Positions 37,315 through 47,001 of a stretch of DNA of 64,000 nt are shown piece after piece (within the stretch, counting starts at the first letter, position 1; each line of letters begins with the position of its first letter). The notes under the pieces were generated by a model. That model made no database searches. It saw only the letters and a program-made list of their open reading frames with translations, and was not told where the DNA came from. The stretch is from positions 230,908 to 294,907 of the forward strand of contig NZ_JAHKPH010000003.1 of NCBI RefSeq assembly GCF_018860385.1. Direction: 5' to 3'. Source of the stretch: Reinekea forsetii. GTDB lineage: Bacteria > Pseudomonadota > Gammaproteobacteria > Pseudomonadales > Natronospirillaceae. Both the position numbers and the translations under genes were made by a program.

Positions 37315-39978
37315 TTAGAAGCTTAAAGAAACGTCTCTATGGTGCGATTGACACGCAGCGATAGACAACGCCATCGACTCAGACAATTTTGGCTGCTGCC
37401 TAACACCAATATTAGTAGCAATGACTTCATCAAATGCTAACAAGTGCGGTAACACCTGCCCTGATGCTTGCTCAAGCCACGCCAAATCTTGAATCAGTTG
37501 ATCAATAGCCTGATTCTTATACAACACGGCTTCCACCGTATCTGGAGTATCGCCACGTAAAGCTCTACGTGCTTTCGTGACTAAACGAGCCACATCGTAA
37601 GATCCAGGTACATCGGCTAGACGGTCTTCGAAAGTTTTAATCCACTCCATTGTCGCTTCGGCACCATCGTTTTCGATACGGCTTTCGATGGATTCAATGT
37701 CACCACGCAATGCGGCTAGTTTATCTTTCGCTTGAATCACCTGTAGTAATTCTTGGAATGGCGTATATGTATTATCGACATGATTACGATAAGCAAAACG
37801 ACTGGTCTTTAGCGTTTTTTCCAGTGCTTGATAAGTCGACTGAGTTTCTTGCCAGCTCTCAGGAATAGTGGCCGCTAATCGTTCAACTTCCGCCTCCAAT
37901 TCAGCTATTTCTTTTTCAGCATCTAACACATCTTCAGCGCTGGTCGATTCTTCATAACGTGCATCGGCAATAAATTTCGTTAACTCTTCAACTTTGGCTA
38001 ACAGCTGGTTTTGCTCACGCTCAATTTGACGAACATTACCATGCAATGGACGGTACGCATTAGAGGCTTCCTCTACGGCTAACTCAGCTTCTCGAACGAC
38101 ACTGACTTTCTCAAACGTTTGCGCCGCCTGCGATAGTGAATCGCTTAAAGACGATTGATACTGCTCAGGCAACATAGATACATCGATCTGACGCATAGCT
38201 TCAATTGCATCTAAAATTTTGCCTTCATCTCGTGCATACATCGAGAATACTTCTTCTTCTAAACATTGCTGAAGCTTTGGATTAATCGGTGGCGGAGAGT
38301 TCTCAGAGGTTAAAAAGGTTTTGTTTGGCAAGTAGTTCACCAAAAATGGCATGAACCCAACAATGACTAAGGCTAAAAGTTGCAACCCAATGAATGGAAT
38401 TACGCCTTTATAGATGTCCATGGTTTTTACCGCTTTAGATGCCACACCGCGTAAATAGAACAATGCGAAGCCAAACGGAGGTGTTAAGAAACTCGTCTGC
38501 ATGTTGAGACCAATCATCACACCTAACCAAACAGCGGTAATGTTTGCATCTGGAGCGGCCAACAAAATAGGCGCTACTAATGGCACCACCACAACGGCAA
38601 TTTCAATGAAGTCTAAGAAAAAGCCTAAGACAAATATAACTAACATAACAACGAAGAATTGCGTCCAGAACCCGCCCGGCAAGCTAGTCAAGGCATGACG
38701 CACCAACTCTTCACCGCCGAAGGCACGGAACGCAGCAGTTAACATGGCCGCACCGAGTAAAATCACAAAAACCATACTGGTGGTTTTTACTGTTTCAATC
38801 ATAACGTCGTGTAAGGTGTTATCGGTGCGGTGAACTCGAATGATGCTCCATGCGATACCCACGATTAAAAACACCACTAAAATAACCGCGATCACCAATG
38901 CAAACGATTGGCCGCTGGTCTCTAGGTTTTTAACGTTAATATTCCAAATAGATAACAACAGCCCTAAACCAATCACCGAAGCTAGAGCGATCATAGACGG
39001 CGTATATACGTGCTTTTCGCCTTTATAGAGACGGTAACCGCCCATTAAAATAGCGCCAACGGCACCAATTGCGCCTGCTTGGTTTACCGTAGCAACGCCC
39101 GACAAAATAGAACCGAGTACCGCTATGATGAGAGCCAATGGTGGAATAAGCGCTTTAAGTACATTCGCCATAAAGTTACGATCGTATTCACCTTCGTAAG
39201 GTACCGGCGGAGCCGACTTAGGGCGAAGTAAAGCGCTGCCTAAGATGTATAAAATATACAAACCCACTAAAACTAGCCCAGGAATAATAGCGCCCATGAA
39301 CATATCGCCGGCACTGGCCGAAACCACATCTAAATGTGATGGCATAGAAAACTCGCCAGTTGCAGCACGATAAGCCGCAGCACGCATTGTAGAAGCTTGA
39401 TCTGCCGCGGAAGACAATTGATCGGCTAAAATAATTAAAACAATAGAAGGCGGGATAATTTGACCTAACGTACCCGAGGCACAAATGGTGCCCGTAGCCA
39501 GTGACTTGCTGTAATTGTTTCTCAACATCGCGGGTAAAGAAATCATACCCATGGCAACTACGGTTGCGCCCACAATACCTGTGGTGGCCGCCAGTAAAGC
39601 ACCCACTAATACGACTGAAATACCCAAGCCACCCGGTACAGGACCAAATAGTTGAGCCATGGCGACTAACAAATCTTCAGCAATTTTAGAGCGCTGAAGC
39701 ATAATGCCCATGAAAATGAATAAAGGGATTGCAATGAGCGTATCGCGCTCGACTTCCCAATAGATACTTCTAAAGTTGGTTACACCGGCCGTTAGCCACT
39801 GAACCGGCCCACCGTCGGCAAAATAAGCACCGCTGTCTCCAGCAAAGATCAAACCACACACAGCGGCCAATGAAATAGCGATAATAGCTGAGCCAGGTAA
39901 CGCAAAAGCTACAGGAAAACCGGAGACTAAGGCTCCGATCATCAAAAATACGAGTATTGCTAGAAAAAACAGTTCCAT
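37315..39978 (-). CDS. TRAP transporter large permease (DctM type) with coiled-coil C-terminal extension
   Basis: 887 residues. Residues 1-550 are a DctM-type permease with many membrane helices: AFALPGSAIIAISL, the GATVVAMGMISLPAML and PSIVLIILAD loops, and a final membrane block ending LALVIVGFMPFLVNYLP. From about 555 to 887 comes a cytoplasmic-looking, soluble, heptad-rich region (for example EKEIAELEAEVERLAATIPE) ending in basic/serine-rich residues. DctM proteins normally stop near 430-600 residues, so this tail of about 330 residues is unusual. It follows dctQ by 12 bases. Function of the tail is unknown; the permease belongs to the keto-acid (TakP-like) TRAP branch by its neighbour. 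Confidence 0.88.
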   Translation of the reverse strand: MELFFLAILVFLMIGALVSGFPVAFALPGSAIIAISLAAVCGLIFAGDSGAYFADGGPVQWLTAGVTNFRSIYWEVERDTLIAIPLFIFMGIMLQRSKIAEDLLVAMAQLFGPVPGGLGISVVLVGALLAATTGIVGATVVAMGMISLPAMLRNNYSKSLATGTICASGTLGQIIPPSIVLIILADQLSSAADQASTMRAAAYRAATGEFSMPSHLDVVSASAGDMFMGAIIPGLVLVGLYILYILGSALLRPKSAPPVPYEGEYDRNFMANVLKALIPPLALIIAVLGSILSGVATVNQAGAIGAVGAILMGGYRLYKGEKHVYTPSMIALASVIGLGLLLSIWNINVKNLETSGQSFALVIAVILVVFLIVGIAWSIIRVHRTDNTLHDVMIETVKTTSMVFVILLGAAMLTAAFRAFGGEELVRHALTSLPGGFWTQFFVVMLVIFVLGFFLDFIEIAVVVVPLVAPILLAAPDANITAVWLGVMIGLNMQTSFLTPPFGFALFYLRGVASKAVKTMDIYKGVIPFIGLQLLALVIVGFMPFLVNYLPNKTFLTSENSPPPINPKLQQCLEEEVFSMYARDEGKILDAIEAMRQIDVSMLPEQYQSSLSDSLSQAAQTFEKVSVVREAELAVEEASNAYRPLHGNVRQIEREQNQLLAKVEELTKFIADARYEESTSAEDVLDAEKEIAELEAEVERLAATIPESWQETQSTYQALEKTLKTSRFAYRNHVDNTYTPFQELLQVIQAKDKLAALRGDIESIESRIENDGAEATMEWIKTFEDRLADVPGSYDVARLVTKARRALRGDTPDTVEAVLYKNQAIDQLIQDLAWLEQASGQVLPHLLAFDEVIATNIGVRQQPKLSESMALSIAACQSHHRDVSLSF

Positions 39979-39990
39979 GATAATCCTTAC

Positions 39991-41001
39991 CTATGCGCCA
40001 ACGTCTTCATGTGCGTCATCGGCGACTTCAACTTCATCGACCAAGATTGCAACGTGTTTAAGGAAGTAACTCGAAAATTGCATAATCATTGTTAAAGCAA
40101 AAACAGCGAGATACGCAGCTAATAAATATTTAACGTACAAACCATAACTGGCTTGAGAAATTTCAAACGTGGCAATTGGGCTGTTTAGCACACTGGTGCT
40201 TTCCCACATGCCGATGCCTAAAATAATCCAGCACAGTGGTAACCCTAGAGCAACAATACCAACAACATTCACCCAAGCTTTAAACCGTATGGGTTTGCTG
40301 GCGTATAAAACATCAACACGAACATGCCCTTCTGCATTTAAAGTATAAGCTGCGGCTAATAGAAATAACCCGGCATACCAAAAGCGAACTAGATCACCCA
40401 TAAAGGTTTGTTCATATGAAAACACAAAACGTGTGATCACAATAAGTAACTCAGCTAAAACGACCATTAACGCTAGCCAAGCAATGGAATATTTTTTAAC
40501 AAAAAATGCAACAACAAAACTAATTAGAATGATCGGAAAGTGAATGTACTGCCCACGAAAAGTTGCGATGCCGAGGTTTCGTTCAAAGTCTTCGCTGGCG
40601 AAATAACCTAACAAGCCCTCAACTCTTAGAAACGAAATAACACTGTCTACTAAACCAATCAGTAAAACTGTCCAAAAAACAGCTCGAACGACATAGGATG
40701 TCCAACGAGTTAATTTTTCGCTGTCTTGAATAAGCAGAACATCAGAAGAACGCTTACTCCAAACTAAAGCAAACGGAAAAACAATTAAATAAGAGGCTAA
40801 TTGAAGCCAACTTAATGTCGTGGCGCCATCTTCGGACCAAAAACCAGCTATGCCAGGCCAATCCTGAGCGACAACGAGATAGTTATTTATAAAAAATACA
40901 AATGTAAAAAAAACCATGCCCAACGCAAATGTACGCGCAAAAAGATTTATTGATTTGTATTTGGGGGTCGAGGGTTGCTCATGAACAGCGACAATATCCA
41001 C
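39991..41001 (-). CDS. TRAP transporter small permease (DctQ type), long form
   Basis: 336 residues with about six to eight hydrophobic segments (for example FALGMVFFTFVFFINNYLVV near 27 and FALTMIMQFSSYFLKHVAIL near 300). The HVRVDVLYASKP segment is the DctQ signature (V-R-V-D/E). It is longer than ordinary DctQ (about 160-230), as seen in TakQ-like subunits. GTG start with GGTGAT upstream. Gene order dctP-dctQ-dctM on the minus strand supports one transporter. Confidence 0.87.
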   Translation of the reverse strand: MDIVAVHEQPSTPKYKSINLFARTFALGMVFFTFVFFINNYLVVAQDWPGIAGFWSEDGATTLSWLQLASYLIVFPFALVWSKRSSDVLLIQDSEKLTRWTSYVVRAVFWTVLLIGLVDSVISFLRVEGLLGYFASEDFERNLGIATFRGQYIHFPIILISFVVAFFVKKYSIAWLALMVVLAELLIVITRFVFSYEQTFMGDLVRFWYAGLFLLAAAYTLNAEGHVRVDVLYASKPIRFKAWVNVVGIVALGLPLCWIILGIGMWESTSVLNSPIATFEISQASYGLYVKYLLAAYLAVFALTMIMQFSSYFLKHVAILVDEVEVADDAHEDVGA

Positions 41002-41036
41002 TAGATCACCACATTAAATAGAAGGTAAGAAAACTA

Positions 41037-41067
41037 AACACCCGCTTAGTAAACCTAAGCAGGTGTT
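41037..41067 (-). terminator. Intercistronic hairpin between dctP and dctQ
   Basis: AACACC-GCTTAG and CTAAGC-GGTGTT pair with one bulged base on each side and a 5-base loop. A hairpin right after a periplasmic binding-protein gene commonly gives partial termination or mRNA protection, so that the binding protein is made in excess of the permease. Confidence 0.65.
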
Positions 41068-41104
41068 TTCTTATGTGTTATTAGTAGTTGTAGCGATTAA
41101 AAAA

Positions 41105-42199
41105 CTACAGGCCTAATACACGGTTACGTTGCTGTACGTATGCAGAGTCAGAAATATTGTTCCAACCACCAATCTCTTTACGTGCTTTCACCATACTGTC
41201 ATGGATCTCTTTCGCTAATGGAGAGTGATCTTGCACGTCTTCAAACACTTCTTCAGCGGCTTCACCGAATGCATCGTAAGTATCGTCAGAGAAGTTACGT
41301 AGTTTAACGCCCTGTTGGTTAACCAAACGCTCTAATGCAGCACCGTTTTTCGCATTGAATTCAGCGAACATAACGTCTGTTTCCATTGCCGCAGCAGCTT
41401 CAATGATTGTTTGGTCAGCTTTAGACAGACCATCCCACCATTTTTTGTTCATCTGAACACTTAACGCTGCACCTGGCTCATGGTAACCCGGGTAGTAGTA
41501 GAATTTAGCGGCTTCATAGAACTTCATGATCTCATCGTTCCAAGGGCCAACCCACTCAGTTGCATCAATTGCACCAGAGATTAGGTTTTCATAAATCTGA
41601 CCGCCTGGTAGAGAAACTGGAGATGCACCTAACTTAGCAAGTACAGAACCACCTAGGCCCGGCATACGCATTTTCAAGCCTTTGAAATCAGCAGCTGAAC
41701 GCATTTCTTTACGGAACCAACCGCCCATTTGTACACCCGTGTTACCACAAGTAATACCTTTAAGACCGAAATCTGCAGATAGTTTGTCGTATAACTCTTG
41801 GCCACCTGCAAAACGCATCCACGCTGTGAATTCTGAAGCGGTCAAACCGAATGGTACGGCTGTGAAGTAACCAAAGCCTGGGTGCTTACCTGTAAAGTAG
41901 TAATCGGCACCGTGATACATTTGTGCGTTACCTGATGCTACTTCATCAAATACATCGAATGCACCAACACGCTCACCGGCAGCAAAGTACTTAACAGTAA
42001 TACGACCATCGGTCATATCTGACAAGCGCTGTGCGAAACGCTGGGCACCCGTTCCCAACCCAGGGAAATCACGAGGCCAAGTAGATACCATGCTAATTTC
42101 AATTCGATCAGATGCGATTGCTGGCGCTGAAATAGTCGCAGCAGCGGCTACAGAACCTGCACCGATCAAGCCTTTTTTAATGACGTCACGTCTTTTCAT
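41105..42199 (-). CDS. TakP-like TRAP substrate-binding protein
   Basis: 364-residue periplasmic receptor. It has a twin-arginine-like signal (MKRRDVIKKGLIGAGSVAAA, ending near PAIAS). GNTGVQMGGWFRKE, LKMRMPGLGGSVLAKLG and GAIDATEWVGPWNDE correspond closely to Rhodobacter TakP, which binds 2-oxo acids with a cation; the ATEW and GGWFRKE segments carry its ligand residues. The ATG at 42199 is chosen because AGGAGAAAAC precedes it and the signal peptide begins there. Uptake of pyruvate or other 2-oxo acids is therefore the best guess. First gene of the operon. Confidence 0.92.
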   Translation of the reverse strand: MKRRDVIKKGLIGAGSVAAAATISAPAIASDRIEISMVSTWPRDFPGLGTGAQRFAQRLSDMTDGRITVKYFAAGERVGAFDVFDEVASGNAQMYHGADYYFTGKHPGFGYFTAVPFGLTASEFTAWMRFAGGQELYDKLSADFGLKGITCGNTGVQMGGWFRKEMRSAADFKGLKMRMPGLGGSVLAKLGASPVSLPGGQIYENLISGAIDATEWVGPWNDEIMKFYEAAKFYYYPGYHEPGAALSVQMNKKWWDGLSKADQTIIEAAAAMETDVMFAEFNAKNGAALERLVNQQGVKLRNFSDDTYDAFGEAAEEVFEDVQDHSPLAKEIHDSMVKARKEIGGWNNISDSAYVQQRNRVLGL

Positions 42200-42589
42200 T
42201 GTTTTCTCCTGGTTGGTCACCCATATTTCTATTCCTGAAATATCGGTTTTCTTTATAATTGTTTTATAACTGCATAGGCAGTGAACCATCTTACGGAGCG
42301 ATTTTGATCACTCATATGCGCTTGGTTATTGTTAATATGCGCACTCTAAATCTAACGAAACAAAACACCTTTGAATAGCATTTATTTCAGACTTCCTACT
42401 ATTGTACGACATGAAATCCCCAATACCCTCATACTAAAGTAGCAGATTTTCTCAAAACACTGTTGCAAAAATCGCGCCCTAAAACCGCCATATTTTATTG
42501 AACTCTGTACGCAGTCAATGCATTCTAAAAGGGTTTAAAACTAAGTTCCACTAAAGTTCTCTAACACTCAGGTAAGGAGAAACACCACT
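42200..42589. other. Divergent control region between TRAP operon and pntAB
   Basis: 390 bases without a convincing gene. Two direct copies of ATATGCGC start at 42314 and 42335, 21 bases (two helical turns) apart and about 115-140 bases before the dctP start, and may be operator half-sites. No riboswitch was recognised. The pntA ribosome site AAGGAGAAA is at the right end. Confidence 0.45.
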
Positions 42590-44146
42590 ATGCCGTTAAC
42601 GATAGCTGTACCACACGATAAGGCTCCAGGCGAGGCTCGTGTACCGGTCAGTCCAGTTACGACTAAGAAATTAGTCGACCTAGGCTTTAATGTTGCCATT
42701 GAAAGCAATGCAGGCGCTGCATCACAATTCTCAGATGATGATTACAAAGCCGCCGGCGCGACCATAGAAACAGATGCTCAAGCCTTACAGGCAAGCGCAG
42801 ATATCATTCTAAAAATCAACGCCCCAAGCAGTACCGCTGAAATCGACCAGTTAAAATCGGGTCAAACGTGGATTTCCTTTTTAGCGCCCGCTCAAAATGA
42901 AGACTATTTAGCTGCATTCCAAAACAATGGAGCTTCTGCCATTGCTTTGGAATCCATTCCTAGAATTTCTCGCGCTCAAAAAATGGATATCCTTAGCTCA
43001 ATGGGAAACATTGCGGGCTACCGTGCTGTTGTTGAAGCTGCTAGTAATTTCGGGCGCTTTTTCACCGGGCAAGTCACCGCTGCCGGTAAAATCCCTCCGG
43101 CCAAGGTACTCGTTATTGGTGCCGGCGTCGCTGGCTTAGCGGCTATTGGCGCCGCCAAAAGCATGGGGGCTATTGTTCGCGCTTTTGATACCCGCTTAGA
43201 AGTAAAAGAGCAGGTTGAATCGATGGGAGGTGAGTTTCTTACCGTAGAAATCGAAGAAGACGGTGCAGGCTCCGGCGGTTACGCTAAAGAAATGTCAAAA
43301 GAGTTCATCGAAGCTGAAATGGCGTTGTTTTTAGAACAAGCTAAAGAAGTCGACATTATTATCACCACGGCACTCATTCCGGGCCGACCAGCACCTAAGC
43401 TGATTACCGAAGACATGGTTAAAGCCATGAAACCCGGATCGGTCGTTGTCGATTTAGCTGCGCCTAACGGCGGAAACTGTGCTTGCACGGTGAAAGATGA
43501 GGTCGTACAAGCGCATGGGGTAAATATTGTTGGCTACACCAACATGGCGTCTCGCGCGGCGAGCCAATCCAGTACGTTAATGAGTAACAATATATACAGC
43601 CTCATTGAACATATGTGCCCTGAAAAGAATGGCGAGCTGGTGTTTGATTTAAACGACGAGATTACTCGTGGCTGTACGGTGGTTCACGAAAAAGAAATAC
43701 TGTGGCCTCCACCACCGCCAAAATTATCGGCCGCGCCAAAGGTGGTTGAAAAACCTGCGGTTGAGCAAGAACCCAAGCCGGAGCCTGTTAAAAAAGCACA
43801 ACCTATCGCCCTTTATTGGATTATTGCGGGTGCGCTAATTCTTGGCTTAGGCAAAGTGGCTCCAGCCGACTTTATGGGCCACTTTACCGTATTTGTCCTG
43901 TCTGTTTTTGTCGGTTGGCAAGTGGTTTGGAACGTCAGCCATTCTTTGCATACGCCGTTAATGAGTGTGACGAACGCCATTTCAGGCATTGTTATTATTG
44001 GCAGTTTGCTTCAGGTTACTTCAGAAGGCTCCAACCTAGTGACCATTCTGGCGGCGATCGGTATTTTAGTCACCAGCATTAATATCGCCGGCGGATTCTA
44101 TGTAACCCGTCGAATGCTCAATATGTTCCGCAAGGAGGGTCAATAA
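42590..44146 (+). CDS. pntA: NAD(P) transhydrogenase subunit alpha
   Basis: 518-residue proton-translocating transhydrogenase alpha subunit with the NAD-binding domain I fused to the membrane part, as in E. coli. Domain I has the alanine dehydrogenase-like fold with [16 protein letters not shown] at the N-terminus and the Rossmann motif [20 protein letters not shown] near 177; the RSDIII-type loop follows. A proline/lysine-rich linker (about 375-400) leads to four membrane helices (about 405-510). Its TAA overlaps the pntB ATG by one base. It makes NADPH at the expense of the proton gradient. Confidence 0.97.
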   Translation: MPLTIAVPHDKAPGEARVPVSPVTTKKLVDLGFNVAIESNAGAASQFSDDDYKAAGATIETDAQALQASADIILKINAPSSTAEIDQLKSGQTWISFLAPAQNEDYLAAFQNNGASAIALESIPRISRAQKMDILSSMGNIAGYRAVVEAASNFGRFFTGQVTAAGKIPPAKVLVIGAGVAGLAAIGAAKSMGAIVRAFDTRLEVKEQVESMGGEFLTVEIEEDGAGSGGYAKEMSKEFIEAEMALFLEQAKEVDIIITTALIPGRPAPKLITEDMVKAMKPGSVVVDLAAPNGGNCACTVKDEVVQAHGVNIVGYTNMASRAASQSSTLMSNNIYSLIEHMCPEKNGELVFDLNDEITRGCTVVHEKEILWPPPPPKLSAAPKVVEKPAVEQEPKPEPVKKAQPIALYWIIAGALILGLGKVAPADFMGHFTVFVLSVFVGWQVVWNVSHSLHTPLMSVTNAISGIVIIGSLLQVTSEGSNLVTILAAIGILVTSINIAGGFYVTRRMLNMFRKEGQ

Positions 44147-45534
44147 TGACTGGCGTATTATCTATGGCCTACCTGTTGGCAGGCATATTTTTCATTTTAT
44201 CGCTGAGCGGATTAAGCTCCCAAGAAACCGCGCGCCGAGGTAATTTTTACGGCATGACCGGGATGGCAATCGCAATTCTAGCAACCATTGCCGCACCCGA
44301 GGTAACCAACTACGGCATACTCATTACCGCTATGTTGGTCGGTGGTTCCATTGGTCTGTGGCTCGCAGTTCGCGTTGAAATGACCGCCATGCCCCAACTT
44401 GTTGCCATGTTGCACAGTTTTGTAGGGCTTGCGGCAGTTTTAATCGGCTGGGGTGGCTATTTAGACCCATCTATTCATTTAGAAGGTGCTGAAGCGGCCA
44501 TTCACAATACCGAGATATACCTTGGTATATTTATCGGCGCGGTAACGTTAACTGGCTCGTGGGTTGCCTATGGCAAGTTGCAAGGGTCTATTTCTGGTAG
44601 CCCGATGACCTTACCTTTTCGCCATGGTCTCAATGTGATTGCCTTAGTCGCCTCAATTATCATGTTAGTGCTATTCGTAATGGATTCGCACAGTAGCAGC
44701 GCCATGATGATGTTGATTGCAATGACCGTCATTGCCTGTTTGTTAGGCGTGCATCTAGTGGCCGCAATTGGCGGTGCCGATATGCCGGTTGTCGTTTCAA
44801 TGCTCAACAGTTATTCAGGCTGGGCCGCGGCCGCAACGGGCTTTATGCTCGGTAACGATCTTCTGATTATTACAGGTGCGTTAGTAGGCTCCAGTGGTGC
44901 TATTTTAAGTTACATCATGTGCAAAGCCATGAATCGCTCATTTATCAGCGTTATTTTGGGCGGCTTCGGCAACGACAGCAGTTCATCAGCGGGTGATGAT
45001 ACCGAATACGGCGAAGCGGCGAGTGTTTCAGCCGAAGAAGCAGGCCAGTGGCTAAAAGATGCGGATCGCATCATTATTACCCCTGGTTTTGGTATGGCCG
45101 TAGCACACGCTCAGCAAGCGGTTGCAGATTTAACTGAAAAGCTACGTAAACAAGGCAAAGAAGTCCGGTTTGCGATTCACCCTGTCGCCGGGCGTTTGCC
45201 AGGCCACATGAACGTTTTACTTGCTGAAGCCAACGTTCCTTACGATTTAGTACTCGAAATGGACGAAATTAACGAAGATTTCCCAAGTACCGATGTTGTT
45301 ATGGTTATTGGTGCAAATGACATTGTGAACCCAGATGCTATCGAAAAACCAAACTCCCCTATTGCAGGTATGCCAGTTTTGGAAGTTTGGAAAGCTAAAA
45401 AGGTAATCGTGTTAAAGCGTTCAATGGCCACAGGTTATGCCGGTGTACAAAACCCACTGTTCTTTAAAGAAAACAGCGCCATGTTGTTCGGCGATGCAAA
45501 AGAAAGTGTACAAGCATTGGTGAGCAATACTTAG
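44146..45534 (+). CDS. pntB: NAD(P) transhydrogenase subunit beta
   Basis: 462-residue beta subunit: about nine membrane helices (domain II, residues 1-270; [16 protein letters not shown] is characteristic) and the NADP(H)-binding domain III (about 285-462) with [46 protein letters not shown] and [16 protein letters not shown]. Overlaps pntA by one base, giving translational coupling for the complex. Confidence 0.97.
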   Translation: MTGVLSMAYLLAGIFFILSLSGLSSQETARRGNFYGMTGMAIAILATIAAPEVTNYGILITAMLVGGSIGLWLAVRVEMTAMPQLVAMLHSFVGLAAVLIGWGGYLDPSIHLEGAEAAIHNTEIYLGIFIGAVTLTGSWVAYGKLQGSISGSPMTLPFRHGLNVIALVASIIMLVLFVMDSHSSSAMMMLIAMTVIACLLGVHLVAAIGGADMPVVVSMLNSYSGWAAAATGFMLGNDLLIITGALVGSSGAILSYIMCKAMNRSFISVILGGFGNDSSSSAGDDTEYGEAASVSAEEAGQWLKDADRIIITPGFGMAVAHAQQAVADLTEKLRKQGKEVRFAIHPVAGRLPGHMNVLLAEANVPYDLVLEMDEINEDFPSTDVVMVIGANDIVNPDAIEKPNSPIAGMPVLEVWKAKKVIVLKRSMATGYAGVQNPLFFKENSAMLFGDAKESVQALVSNT

Positions 45535-45553
45535 CCTTTTGACTTGCAACATG

Positions 45554-45580
45554 AGCCCGCATCTTCAGCGGGCTTTTTTT
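45554..45580 (+). terminator. Rho-independent terminator of pntAB
   Basis: AGCCCGC, loop ATCTTCA, GCGGGCT, followed by a run of T's (45574-45580), 19 bases after the pntB stop. Confidence 0.92.
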
Positions 45581-45602
45581 GACTACTGCTAAGTTATTCT
45601 AC

Positions 45603-46847
45603 TTAGCTGATATTCAAAACATCCTCGATCGGTGACGGTCTTCCTAGCAAAAAGCCTTGAACACTATCTACTTCTAACTCTTTAAGTGAGTTTAATTCAG
45701 CCTGTGTTTCAACCCCTTCAGCAATAATGCGACAGTTGATAGATTTAGCAAATGCACATAAGGCTTTGGCCAGCAAATACTTTCGCGGTTGTGAGTGAAT
45801 ATTTTGAGTCAGGCTTAAATCAAGCTTTATAATTTCGGCCTGCAACTCAAGCACATGCTGAAAGCTTGCATAACCAGCACCAGCATCGTCTATCGCTAAC
45901 AAGGCACCCTTTTTTCGCAACGGGTCTAGGGCTTCTCGCAAGGCCACATAATCTTGCACGGGAGAATGCTCGGTTATTTCCAGCACCACCCTTTTTGCAT
46001 CGACTTTCGCCAACACTTTCTCTAAATGACCACTGAGTACTGTTTCTGGAGAGGTATTTACGGCAATGTAATGTGCAGAATTTAAATGCTCGAGGCCTTT
46101 TAAAGCTCTTTCTATTGCAGATACCTCTAACTCAACACCCAAATTTAACTCTGATGCTTCATCAAACCAGACATCTGGCGTTCGATACGGGTCGGTAAAA
46201 AATCTAGACAAAGATTCATACCCAACCACACCTTGAGTTTGTAAATTAAAAACCGGCTGATAATACATAACATGCTTTTCGGTATTTAATACCGACTGAA
46301 TGCGCTTGCTGCAGACATCCCTAAATTTCTCTGACGTGATGTTTTTTTCAATCAATACACTGGTGATTTCACACGCGGCTTGTAAAAAGGCAAAGTCGCG
46401 TTCATTTAACGTCGAATCGGCAGACTCTTTATAACAACAAAAGGTGCCATAAACCTCGCCACTAGATAACCGTATGGGCGCTCCCATATAGGAACCGATG
46501 GATAATTTTTCAGTCACCATTAGGTTTCTGGTAATGTTGTTTTCATGGGTGTCTAAAATAATACTGTCTAAGTTTCTATCCACTATTTTTTTGCAATAAG
46601 TCTCTTCTAATGGATCTGAATCTCCAACATTAATAGCAGCACTATTGTTATTAGAATCGATAAATCGGAACACCCGCTTACCATCAACAAACTGGGAGAT
46701 AAACGCCACGTTCATACCCAGATGGTCACGCATTATGGTTAATAGTTTATTTAGTTTGTCTTCTACTCGCTCATGGCCAGTGGGCTTACTAACCAGCTGC
46801 TCCAGTAAATCGTTCTCAAGGTGGTTAGGGGTTGTGTGAAAGGTCAT
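45603..46847 (-). CDS. GAF-EAL cyclic-di-GMP phosphodiesterase
   Basis: 414-residue soluble protein. An N-terminal GAF domain (about 30-165; GSYMGAPIRLSSGEVYGTFC) is joined to an EAL domain (about 190-412). The EAL signature is YESLSRFF, with NTSPE, LEITEH, AIDDAGAGYASF (D-D catalytic pair near 317), IKLDLSLTQN and AEGVET, so activity is plausible although the DDFG motif reads DDAG. The ATG at 46847 is preferred because GGAG lies 5 bases upstream; an ORF extension to 46895 is unlikely. It lies downstream of a CheB-CheR/GGDEF-EAL operon on the same strand. Confidence 0.87.
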   Translation of the reverse strand: MTFHTTPNHLENDLLEQLVSKPTGHERVEDKLNKLLTIMRDHLGMNVAFISQFVDGKRVFRFIDSNNNSAAINVGDSDPLEETYCKKIVDRNLDSIILDTHENNITRNLMVTEKLSIGSYMGAPIRLSSGEVYGTFCCYKESADSTLNERDFAFLQAACEITSVLIEKNITSEKFRDVCSKRIQSVLNTEKHVMYYQPVFNLQTQGVVGYESLSRFFTDPYRTPDVWFDEASELNLGVELEVSAIERALKGLEHLNSAHYIAVNTSPETVLSGHLEKVLAKVDAKRVVLEITEHSPVQDYVALREALDPLRKKGALLAIDDAGAGYASFQHVLELQAEIIKLDLSLTQNIHSQPRKYLLAKALCAFAKSINCRIIAEGVETQAELNSLKELEVDSVQGFLLGRPSPIEDVLNIS

Positions 46848-47001
46848 GATTACTCCAGCAGCGCTTTTCATGTGCACGGCTTGAAAAATGTCCAATCTAG
46901 CGAGCCGCAGTTATTATTGTCTTTAATACTCCAATTAAAAATAGCAGAAATTTACTATATATCCATATAGGTACGTTCTATTTGGCAACCTAGGATCTAA
47001 A

